From Isoetes taiwanensis (lineage: Eukaryota > Streptophyta > Lycopodiopsida > Isoetales > Isoetaceae): a stretch of DNA of 64,000 nt. The stretch is taken from assembly GCA_021234155.1 (NCBI GenBank), contig JAJEKV010000059.1, positions 2,312,182 through 2,376,181 of the forward strand. Reading direction: 5' to 3'. The notes under the pieces were generated by a model that did not search any database, was not told where the DNA came from, and saw nothing but the letters and a program-made list of their open reading frames with translations. Position numbers and translations under genes: made by a program. Positions 25,076 through 34,119 of this stretch are shown one piece after another (the stretch's first letter is position 1; each line of letters begins with the position of its first letter).

Positions 25076-25270
25076 TCACAGCTGCGACCACTCCAGCTGT
25101 ACAATCACTTCCCGGGCTATGGAGTTGATTTCAGGATTGTTGGCCAGTGCTTCCAGCCATGGATCCATAGGGATCCGGCGATTCTTGAGACGCCACAGAT
25201 CGACGTCATTCATTTTACAAGTGATCCAATCGCGGAAACTCACCGGACCGCTGTTGTCTGAGTTCTCCAT
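25076..25270 (-). CDS. Small antisense ORF, 64 aa, with TATA box
   Basis: The protein starts MENSDNSGPV and contains WRLKNRRIPMDPWLEAL. I do not recognise a family. On the same strand a TATAAATT (RC of 25309-25316) lies about 40 bp before the ATG, suggesting a real promoter, although the resulting leader would be short. Extra antisense ORFs between pol and the 3' LTR have been described in Tat elements, and the 16.8-kb element in this window also has one. It could be a chance ORF. Confidence 0.4.
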   Translation of the reverse strand: MENSDNSGPVSFRDWITCKMNDVDLWRLKNRRIPMDPWLEALANNPEINSIAREVIVQLEWSQL

Positions 25271-25691
25271 CGCTGCAAATATGGTTCTTCTCAACGAAAG
25301 CAACCCCCAATTTATAGGCACATGCCAACCCTAGCTACAGTTTCTGAAAGGTCACATCACAGATATTCCTTAATCATTCTGCACCGATATTTTGTACCCG
25401 AAAACTTTTCGACTCCTCTTTTCAGTGTTCTGACAACCACCAGCAGTTAATACTGTCCGAAATTAAAGTTTTTCTCCCGCCAGAAAATCCTCACGCATCT
25501 TGGTCTTAAAAGCCGTCTCTTGAGATTCCCAAACGTCACGATCTTTCGACACGTGTCTGTCACGACTCTTCAAAAAAAAAAAAAAAAAAAAAAAAAACCC
25601 TTCCCTCAACCGTCACTTCCACTCCTTACCTTTCACTCATTCTCCACTCTGTCCTTCCGCCTTCGTACTCCGGTAAAATTCGATCTTCGAC

Positions 25692-27710
25692 ATGGCCGCT
25701 ACTTCAAAGAACACAACTCTTCAGGCTACTGAGCCCATGGATCCCGCGCAGTTCGAGGACATCAAGTTCGTCTCCTCGTCTGCTCAAGTTCCGACATCAG
25801 GTCACAACTTTGATCTTTTGGTACTGTAGGATTGCTTCCTTTTCTGCAGAAGGAACTCCCGGCTCCGAATACAAAAAAGTTACAGCAATTTGTTGCTCAT
25901 CTGGTCAAAACAGATGATGGATTTGTCTCCAAGGTCGATGGAAACCCTATCCATCTTACTCCTGCACACTTAGCCTCTGCTTTTTCACTTCCAAATTTGC
26001 CCAACCCCATGTCCTACACAGACATTGGAAAATTTGATATCACTGAGTATTGTTCTATCCCATATAATGCTGCCCAAACCAAGCTCTCCACTTTTCCAAA
26101 AGAGCATGACATTTTCCCCAAATTCCTTTGGCGAAAATTTTTGGGGTATTCCATGAAAAATACCTCCATTAATGATGTTTTCTATCATCTGTATTATATT
26201 GTCACCAAAACCACTCGCCATATTGATTGGACCCAACTTCTCTATCAAAGATTCATGCAGGAACTTGATAGGCTCCGAAAAAATCCAGGCACAAACTCTG
26301 AATGTCCCATGGGAGCACATTTCCAGACCTTGATCAACCATCAAACCCAACTCCAAATAGTACCTTCTTCTCCACCAAGCACACATCCTGATCTCATTGA
26401 TGCAATGAAGGGTATTATCCCATCACCTCCTCATTCTCAGCATGCACAGTCTCGCAATCCGACTCAAGACCGAAATCCTTCTCAGCCTCCATCTCCACCC
26501 CCTGAAAATCCACTTCCACTTGTCCCTGTTCCACCAGTTGACACCCAAGTAACCAAGCAGCAACAAGTTAACCAGATCACTCTGGTACAGCAACCTCTTC
26601 CTCAAGTTCACAAACAACAGCAGCAGCCCATTGATCTCACGAGCACGCACAAGGATCACCACGGCCACGACCAAGGGTCTGTCAACAAGGGAGAATGTGC
26701 AGGTGCCCTTCAACCAGTACATACCGTGGACACTTATCACGATGCCTTTCTCAGTTCTCTTGATACACTTCGTGAACATCATCAGAACTTCATGACTGCG
26801 GTCACGGTAAAAAATGAATCAGTGGACCAACTCCAAGCAGAAGTCACCAAGTTGAAGGCCGACTTGGCCGCCTGTGAGGCCAGAGAAGAAGCCTTATTCG
26901 TCCAGCTCACGACCACCAGAGATACACTTCAAGACTCCACGCAGATAGTCAAGGAACTCAAGGAGTCCCTTCAAAAAGCTGATGACAAGTATTTTGAGTT
27001 AGAGCTCCGCCACAACAATTTTACATCAACGCATACCACGGCTCTTTCTGAGAACATCACCCTCAGAACTCAGAACCTGACACTAGAGTCTCAGGTAAAG
27101 AACTTGCAGACCTCTTTGCAGAACAAGGATGCTCACATCGCATCTCTCCAACTCAAGTTGGACCAGCTCACGCGAAGCAGGTAGCTGATGCTGCCGAAAT
27201 GGCTGCTCTAAGGAAAGATTTGGAAGCCACTCCGACATCCAGTTCTACTGATCCTCAACAGACCAGGCAAGTCCGACACCTCACAAGGAAAGTTGCAGAA
27301 TAGCAAGCCTCCATTGCGGCACAAAAGGATTCTCTGGAAGACCATAAGCTGCGTGCACAACTAGCTGAGCAACAAGCTGGCGAAGCTGAAGACCGTGCCG
27401 AACGAAACTATGAGCTCGCCTGTGCAATTCCTCAAGATTATCATAAGCCCGCTGGCTATTATGATTATGTGCAAGCTAGGAAAACTCTTTTCCTTCTCTC
27501 TTGGCTTTGACTGAAGGGTGATATCACCAATCCCCTAACTGCTGCTGATATTGAGAGGATTTGGCCTCTAATGGAAGTTCAAGAGAAAGGCACGCTTTGT
27601 GCCTTAGTCAGTCTCCAACTCATACAGGTTGCAGATACAGATCATTTTACTCTCAGAACAGTAGCCCCCATGGCTTATGTTATGCATGAAGCACAATTTC
27701 ATTATAATGA
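25692..27710 (+). pseudogene. Extra ORF of the Tat-like element, N-terminal part, broken
   Basis: An ATG at 25692 opens a frame (MAATSKNTT..) that loses phase near 25825 and continues from about 25830. A region of about 150 residues (HLTPAHLASAF .. WRKFLGYSMKN .. FYHLYYIV) resembles in pattern the plant-transposon protein of Athila/Ogre extra ORFs. A Pro/Gln-rich linker and a long coiled coil (about 26760-27180) follow. Breaks: a shift near 25825, a shift near 27170, TAG at 27301 and TGA at 27508. The frame then runs into the 10.1-kb insertion and resumes at 37793. A 25-base A run (about 25573-25597) precedes it. The function of these ORFs is unknown. Confidence 0.7.
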
Positions 27711-27781
27711 GAAATTTAGCGATTCTCATTTTGCACGAAAACGTTGAAAGACACATTTATGCCCTATATTTTACTGAAATG

Positions 27782-27841
27782 TGGCGCCATTTGATGAGGA
27801 ACACCTATGAATTTGGCATGGTATTAAGTGTGGCGCCATTT
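27782..27841. repeat. Left subterminal half-palindromes
   Basis: Two copies of TGGCGCCATTTGA (27782 and 27831) sit in a direct repeat of about 49 bp just inside the left end and downstream of the minus-strand gene. They are half sites of the palindrome family in this element. Confidence 0.75.
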
Positions 27842-28023
27842 GAAGAGCACCTATGACTTTGGCATGGTATTAAGTACGTATAAAATATAACTTAAGAAAA
27901 CTAATCGTAAATGAACAGAGAAGTATTAAGTGGACAAAATTTTACATCATGTAGTATTAAACAATGATTTTAATGTACACAATTTAACAGTCAATTTCAA
28001 TATTCAAACAGTCAATTCAATAT

Positions 28024-31000
28024 TCAATCAATTGGATCATCCCCTGCACCACCTCCCTGACTGCCCCCTTGAGCAGACGATCCTGCCCCTGGAGTAAAAG
28101 TATCAAAGTCCCCAACATTAAAATTTGGGTCGTTCAAGTCGTCAAGATTGAACTTGGCAGTCTTGATAGCTTCCATATCCACATCAGGAGGCATTTTCGG
28201 ATCAGGTGGCGTCTGAGGGGCCTGCTGACCTGATTGTTCCACATGGACAGGAGCATCTTTTTCTGTGACTGGAACTGCAGCTATAACTGGAAACACCAAA
28301 CGTTCTATCCTAGCCAGGATCCCAGACACACATTCTTTCTTGTTCCTGTCTGATTCAAAGACCACACAAAATCTTTTTTCACTCAAAGCTGCCCGACAAA
28401 AAGAACCACAGGTAAAGTAGTCCAAAATTCCAGTTCCGGGTGGAACTAGTTTCTGCACAATATAAGAACATGCAGCAGGTCCCAGCTGGCTTCTCATCAT
28501 TACGTCCCCAGGTAAGCCTTGCCAGCTGTATCTAAACCTGCTATGCATCAGTTTCTCGCACATTTTTTCACTTTCACCGTCTGCCGCCTCCTCATTGTAA
28601 GGTGGAATAGCTGGTTTTTCCTGAGGATGTGAGGCGAAGCAGAACTTGAGATCAAGTGCCTCTACAGGATCACCTCCACTGGGTTGGATTTTCGTGGCAT
28701 AGACCAGTGCATGAGGTTCAGAGATACCTGAGGTTGAAGGATTGTTGAAAACATCCTCGTAGACTCCTATGAAAACTCTTGATCGGGAGTCCAGGTTATC
28801 CAACACCGAAGAAACAAGGAAGTTATCGTGCGGCCTTGCAAAGCACACTATCCAGAAGGATTTAGCTGTAGTGTTCTTCACTGCCGTGTTGAAGAAATTT
28901 GTCAGTGTATCCTTGTCCCACATAGGACTTATAGCCCTAAGATCGACAGCAATCAAGGATACAGGCAGTGGTGCAATAACAACTTGGCCCCTGCTATCTG
29001 TCAGCTCCACTTCAAAACGGAACTCTTCAGTTTCATCTCTTGCCAAGATCGTGTTCCGTATCAGCTTTGCTAGAGCAGATGGCATGTTGCCATAGGTTCC
29101 TTCCCTGCTAATTCCCTCAGTAACCCACTTATTATGCACAGTGCCTATGGTGGCTAAACTCTTGTCATCGAACCCGGGGAATTTCTTGCTGAAGTCTTCG
29201 AAAGAATTAAACTTCCTTGGGTGATTCTCACTAATGTATTCAAAAATTTCTTTCTTCAAAAATGCTAGAGTTCGAAGTGCCATTGCCCTCTTCTTAAAGA
29301 AATTATCACCTGTATAATCAGAGGTGACCTTCACAAAGGTCTTGCCATCCAATCTTCGTATTCCATTCCCCTCATGCACCTCAGAAAAGTTTGACTAAAG
29401 TAGTCATGATCCTTGGCCCAATTGCACGTGATTATCTGGCCCTTGTTGTCTTTAAGCTGGCTATCTTTCCACAATCTCCAGAAGGACAAGAACATCTGAA
29501 AAATGTCTTCCGGCATAAAAACCCAGCTGTTGAAGTCCTTGGGAGCCTTGTTGCGCATGATCACCGAGGCTAAGTTAATATATCGCTGAAAGTGAATGCA
29601 GAAGTTAGTGCTGAACATGTAAAGAAATGAAAGTCAGCATCGAATGACTTTGCCAAATGGCGCTACGGCGCCATTTGGCAAAGTCAATCGATGGACCTAC
29701 TATAACTTAAAAGCATAAACGCAACTTACCTTATAGGATTCTGAGCGCGCCTGTCCCCGTCCTGTGGGCTCCGGCTTACCACATAAGGCGTACTGCTGCT
29801 TGAGATGTGTGACCTTATCAATGAATGGCTCTTTGAAAATAGTATTGGCAGCAGTCTCATTCACTTCAACACTGAGTTGCAGACATTCTTGCTCGCTAGC
29901 AGTGCCAGAGAGGACACGACAAGTCCGGAATCCGTAAATCTTTGACATTTGTTCCTGCGACTTCTCGGTTCCCAATGTTCTGCAAACAAGCTGAGCAGCC
30001 AAAACTGAGTGATTACCATTCACGATGTAGTAGTGGGCTCCCTTTAGATCCTCTTCACTTTTCCAAGCCAAGAGCTGCTTCGTGTTCTTATCAAATGGAA
30101 TCACTTCAGCTGGAGTAAACACAGGATGCGGATCATTCTGAAAAGATTGAATCAATGTTTTCACGTGTTCCATGTTTCTAGGCCTGGACGTCAAATTCGG
30201 TGGCCCTTGGAAGAGTCTGAACACGCTAATACTTTTTGTCCAAGTAATGCCCATAGGAAATAGATGGCGATGGTCAAAAATTTTTTGCAAAGTAATATCC
30301 GCCATCTTTTCCTCTTGAGATGCTTGCACCTTCAGAGAGTCAGCAGCTTCCAACAAGCTCGACTGGATCCTGAGTTTAATCTTTTCAGGAACTTTTTGCT
30401 TTTTTTCAGGAGCTGCGGGTGTTGTTGCCTCTGGAATTGCTGTGCTATGGGGTGGGCTAGCAGGAGGATTGTCCTCTTCTTCAGAACTTGGCTCTTGCCT
30501 GTCCCTGCTTGGTTCTGGTATAGCAGGGCCGGTTTTTGATGCTCTAAATTTCTGTCTTTTCCGAACTTTCTCTCCGTCCTTCCCCTTCTTCCCGTCCTTC
30601 CCGTCCTTCCTTTTCTGTGGTTTCTCTCCGTCCTTCCCCTGCCCTTCCACAGGTCCCTTTTGTTTTTTAGGGTTCTTCCCGCCATCACCGCCATCATTTC
30701 GTGGATTTTTCTTTCCCACCTTTGGTTCCTCTTTTTTCTCTCCATTCTTTCCTGCTTCAGTCTCAGAAGATGAGTCTCTTGGCTGATCAACTGCTTTTGG
30801 TTGTTTCTTCTTAGTAACAGAACGCAGCCAGGCAGTGTCAATAATCGGAGGAGCCTTCTGCGAGGTGATTGCCTTCACAACAAGAGACACAGGGTTTTTG
30901 TGCTCGTTCAAACGGCCGCGAAGAATGTTATAGCCACGCAAGATTTCCTGTGTCCCTTTAATATCTGCTTCTTCAAAGCTTTTGTAAGACGGCAGTGCCC

Positions 31001-32474
31001 ATCCCGTCTTCCTAGCAGAACCTCCCAGATTTTTAATGCTGGCCGCCATGAGAGTCGGATCGTAGAACTGCCAATCTACATAATACACGAGTATTTGCAA
31101 CTTGCGCGTGTCCTCGACCACAACTCTAAGCCAATCATCGCGATCATTCTTAGACGCTTGTCTCATGGAAACAATGATACCAGACTGATAAACTCCACTG
31201 ACATCTGCTTCTTTGATCAAGAGGCATAACTCTCTTCTGGTATCTCCCTTTGAGCCAGAAGGCTCGGGCGGGCTTATACGATTTACTTCCATGGCCCAAT
31301 ATCTGTTGTTCATAGTTATGGCCTTCTCAGCTTGAAATTGTGTTTCCTCGCGAAGCACAGCTGGTATAAAACATCATTAGTAAAAACGTGGCAAATTAAT
31401 AACAAGCACCCAAAGATATTCTAAAACTCGACAAATGGCGCCGTGTCGCCATTTTACCTACCAGTGCACCTTTACAGGTCGAACTTTAAAACAAATGGCG
31501 CGGTGGCGCCATTTACATGCTAGTGCACCTTTCTAGGTAGAACTTATAAACAAACGCAGAGAGGCTTCTTCCAAAGTTTGCTACTCCCTCCATCAAATAA
31601 TTTGAAGAAGGGTGCGGCAAACAAAGAAAGAAGCCTCTCTGCTTTACAGCAAGTTCCACATGCAAAAGGTCCACCACCATGTAAATGGCGCCATCGCGCC
31701 ATTTGTTATAAAGTTCAACCTGTAAAGGTAAACTCCTATGCAAATAGCGCCACGGCGCCATTTGCGCTTCTAATGTAATTCACACAGGCACCCAAAGATA
31801 TTCTAAAACTCGACAAATGGCGCCGTGGCGCTATTTCACCTACCAGTGCACCTTTACAGGTCAAACTTCAAAACAAATGGCGCGGTGGCGCCATTTACAT
31901 GCTAGTGCACCTATCTGGGTAGAACTTCTACACATGCAGAGAGGCTTCTTCCAGAGCTTGCTACATCCTTCATCAAATACTTTGAAGAAGGTTTGCAAAA
32001 AGTGCACAAGCATGTAAATGGCGCCACCGCGCCATTTCATTTAAAGTTCGACCTGTAAAGGTGCACTGGTAGGTAAATGGCGCCGCGGCGCCATTTGTCG
32101 AGTTTTAGGATATCTTTGGGTGCCTGTGTGATTTACATTAGACGCGCAAATGGCGCCGCGGCGCTATTTAAATAGCAAGGACATCAAGACAGCATACTAC
32201 ACAAATGGCGCCGTGGCGCCATTTAGAAAGAATCACCTAGACAAAATTAACTTATTCAAGCAAATGGCGCGGTGGCGCCATTTGCAGTAAACAATCCATA
32301 AAACCATAACTCTACCGAATAGCGCGATGGCGCCATTTAAAACTGCTGACCATATGCAAGAAAGCAAAATTTAATCTATATCTGACAAATGGCGCCGTGG
32401 CGCCATTTCGTTGGGGACATACCTTGTGGCTGAGCTGCTGGAGTGTCCACTCCTCGAGAATCAGCACCCTCCAT
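28024..32474 (-). CDS. ParB-like plus beta-class DNA methyltransferase-like protein, three exons
   Basis: Exon 1 (32474-32423) starts MEGADSRGVDT. Intron 1 (32422-31361) is GTATGT..CCAG. Exon 2 (31360-29730) and exon 3 (29585-28024) flank a GTAAGT..TTCAG intron, and all junctions keep phase. Exon 2 has an unrecognised N-terminal domain, a Lys/Gly/Glu-rich linker and a ParB/sulfiredoxin-like fold (RPRNMEHVKTLIQSF.. then IVNGNHSVLAAQLV near 30010). Exon 3 resembles a beta-class amino-methyltransferase: a motif-IV-like region (AVDLRAISPMW) and a SAM-site-like C-terminal motif (ILDYFTCGSFCRAAL..CVVFESD). DPPW/DPPY is expected at motif IV but DLRA is present, so methylation activity is doubtful. 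One single-base loss in a T run near 29389 breaks exon 3. The predicted size is about 1080 aa. The role, perhaps site-specific DNA binding, is inferred. Confidence 0.72.
29646..29685. repeat. Extended palindrome in intron 2
   Basis: GACTTTGCCAAATGGCGC and its exact reverse complement are separated by TACG, giving 18-bp perfect arms. The inner part is the AAATGGCGCC family core. It lies inside intron 2 (29729-29586) of the ParB-like gene. Confidence 0.9.
31406..32131. repeat. Two tandem, diverged long inverted repeats
   Basis: About 31406-31787 and 31789-32131 are diverged copies of one unit, and each unit is itself an inverted repeat. The outer arms carry CACCCAAAGATATTCTAAAA and its complement, the inner arms carry CCAGTGCACCTTTACAGGT and its complement, and the loops share GCAGAGAGGCTTCTTCC. 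Each arm contains two of the palindromes. The whole block is inside intron 1 of the ParB-like gene and could fold into two long hairpins. Confidence 0.85.
31433..32408. repeat. Array of 13 palindromes (AAATGGCGCC-N2-GGCGCCATTT)
   Basis: Copies start at 31433, 31493, 31683, 31742, 31815, 31875, 32016, 32075, 32148, 32203, 32262, 32317 and 32387. Spacings are mostly 55-60 or 70-73 bp, with two larger gaps (190 and 141 bp) at the loops of the long hairpins. Several are perfect (for example 32075), others have one or two changes, and the surrounding sequence is much less conserved. Conservation of the palindromes against diverged spacers suggests selection for a dimeric protein-binding site. The array fills intron 1 of the ParB-like gene. 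Confidence 0.9.
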
Positions 32475-33056
32475 GTTGCGCGCCTTCGATTCCGGTCAAA
32501 AACAAAGGGGGTTTTACAGGTCGGTTAGGCGCTGGCAGTAGGGGCAAATGGAGCGTTTGCGGGCAAAAAAAGAGTGCGCGGAAGGGGTAGCAAAGGCGCT
32601 AGGCGCTAGGCGCTGGCGGCTGAGAGCGAGGCGCTGGCGGCTGAGAGCGAGAGAAGAAAGAATGAGCGCCCAGAAAGAGAGGTGGCGCCATTTCAGGCGG
32701 GCGGGTGGCGGGCGGGCGGGCGGGCGGGCGGGCGGCGGCCTGGCGGGTGGCGCTTCGTGCAGGCGGGCGCTTCGGACGGGCGGCGCTGCGTGCTGGCGGG
32801 CGGGCCCTGATTTGAAATCCCGCCAGAATTTGGAAGGCCAAATTTGAAATGCCCGCCCGCCCGCCCAAAATTGAAACGCCCGCCCATATTTGAAACGCCC
32901 GCCTAAAAAAAACCAAAATTTGAAAAGCCCGCCCGCCCGCCCAAATTTGAAACGCCCGCCCGCCCAAATTTGAAACGCCCGCCCATGTTTGAATTATTTT
33001 AAATTTATTTGACCTTTAAATACACGTCCTTGTCACTGTCTGCATTTAAGGCGACA
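32475..33056. promoter_or_regulatory. Divergent GC-rich promoter region with G-runs and C-runs
   Basis: This lies between the ParB-like exon 1 (minus) and the Arg-rich ORF (plus). A half-palindrome is at 32683-32693. From 32697 to about 32735 the plus strand has repeated GGGC runs able to form a G-quadruplex. From 32845 to 32990 come repeats of GCCCGCCCGCCCAAATTTGAAAC that can pair back with the G tract. A TATA-like TTTAAATA (33015-33022) precedes the Arg-rich ORF. The open frames in this low-complexity tract are artefacts of base composition. Confidence 0.6.
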
Positions 33057-33251
33057 ATGGCTCGACGCAGACGTCTGCGTATAAGATTCAGGCGATTCCG
33101 TATTCGTCTTGTTGTTGCAGCTGCAAGACGCATAAGGCGCGCGGCATTGTTCAGGCGCTTTGCAAGAAATTTTCAGAGGCGCATGCACGCGATCAGGCGC
33201 TTCCTTCTTGGCGCTCGCAGATATCGTTGGCCCAGCTCTAGGGAAATTTAG
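33057..33251 (+). CDS. Arginine-rich small basic protein, 64 aa
   Basis: The frame starts MARRRRLRIRF and has 25 Arg in 64 residues, no Lys and one acidic residue, with interspersed hydrophobic residues that suggest basic amphipathic helices. The ATG context ACAATGGC is close to the plant optimum, and a TATA-like box lies about 35 bp upstream. Arg is written with CGA, CGC, CGT, AGA and AGG, which argues against a simple repeat. I know no matching family. By composition it could be a protamine-like or other nucleic-acid-binding protein, which is inference. Position between the two large gene blocks suggests it belongs to the element. Confidence 0.55.
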   Translation: MARRRRLRIRFRRFRIRLVVAAARRIRRAALFRRFARNFQRRMHAIRRFLLGARRYRWPSSREI

Positions 33252-33424
33252 TTGTAGCAGATTTCTGAGGGGCGACTAAGCGACTAGCAGAAGGCGCTTG
33301 CTAATTTTCCTGCATTTTTGTGCATTTCTTCCATGGATCTCTCAAAAATCAAGTAAGCCCAGCTTTTTTACTTGTGTAACATCTCGATAACTTGATATCA
33401 TATTAATGAAGCAAAAATAAAGCC

Positions 33425-33625
33425 ATGTATGCCTTATCAGACTGTTCTGTAATGTTCTCTTAATGATTTTCAGTTATGTATGCCTTATTAGACTGTTCTG
33501 TATTGTTCTTTTATCATTTTCAGTTATGTATGCCTTATTAGGCTGTTCTGTATTGTTCTTTTATCATTTTCAGTGGTGTATGCCTTATTAGGCTGTTCTG
33601 TATTGTTCTTTTATCATTTTAACAG
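33425..33625 (+). repeat. Four tandem 50-bp units ending in splice-acceptor-like sequence
   Basis: Each unit runs ATGTATGCCTTATTAG..CTGTTCTGTATTG.. and ends TTCTTTTATCATTTTCAG (the last unit has AACAG). Every unit therefore carries a polypyrimidine tract plus AG on the plus strand, upstream of the DUF7869-type gene. Confidence 0.8.
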
Positions 33626-33659
33626 TTATAGTGCACTTTTGGATCGAAATAATGTAACC

Positions 33660-33793
33660 CAGCTCAGTCCGGTAAAACTTCCACGAGGTGCCCTTGTTGT
33701 GCATACCTGCTCCTATTGGTCCGAGCATACCAATACGAGCAAGAATGCACAACATAGGCACCTCGTGGATGTTAACCTTGCTGAACTGAGCTG
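33660..33793. repeat. Imperfect hairpin of about 134 bp
   Basis: Arms 33660-33711 and 33736-33793 pair through CAGCTCAG/CTGAGCTG, CCACGAGGTGCC/GGCACCTCGTGG and TTGTTGTGCAT/ATGCACAACAT with a few bulges. A more degenerate partial copy follows near 33870. It could be a fold-back relic, a binding structure or a hairpin RNA. Confidence 0.75.
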
Positions 33794-33977
33794 CATTTTA
33801 GATCCATCTTTTCATTCAATTTTGCATCTACATAATGCTACACAGCTGTCTAGTTAATTGACTCGGGGTTCCCGTAATGTGCATACCTTCACTTTCTCGT
33901 CCGATCACAACATTCAAGTAGAATACCACTTCCTGACCCCACTTGCAAATCTTGTCCAAAACTAACCAGACGCTCTG

Positions 33978-34053
33978 GAATGGCGCCACGGCGCCATTTC
34001 AGCCCGAGATAGTACTTTTGAGACTGAAATATGTATATTAAATGGCGCCATTT
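33978..34053. repeat. Two palindromes upstream of the DUF7869-type gene
   Basis: A full-length family member lies at 33978-33999 and a contracted perfect AAATGGCGCCATTT at 34040-34053. Both are in sequence that would be intronic or 5' flanking to the exon starting near 34120. Confidence 0.85.
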
Positions 34054-34119
34054 TTGATCAAATTTGTGACATTTTCTTGATATTTATATGTACTGAGGAG
34101 AGGTCTTTCCTTCGTGCAG

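Noticed and set aside
31433-32408. CRISPR-like array of short repeats
   Set aside because: Repeats are palindromic, imperfect, variably spaced and lie in a spliceosomal intron of a eukaryotic gene; intervening sequences are themselves repeated. No Cas-type gene exists.
32548-32967. Arg/Gly- and Pro/Ala-rich frames on both strands of the GC tract
   Set aside because: They arise from GGGC/GCCC repeats and have no conserved features.
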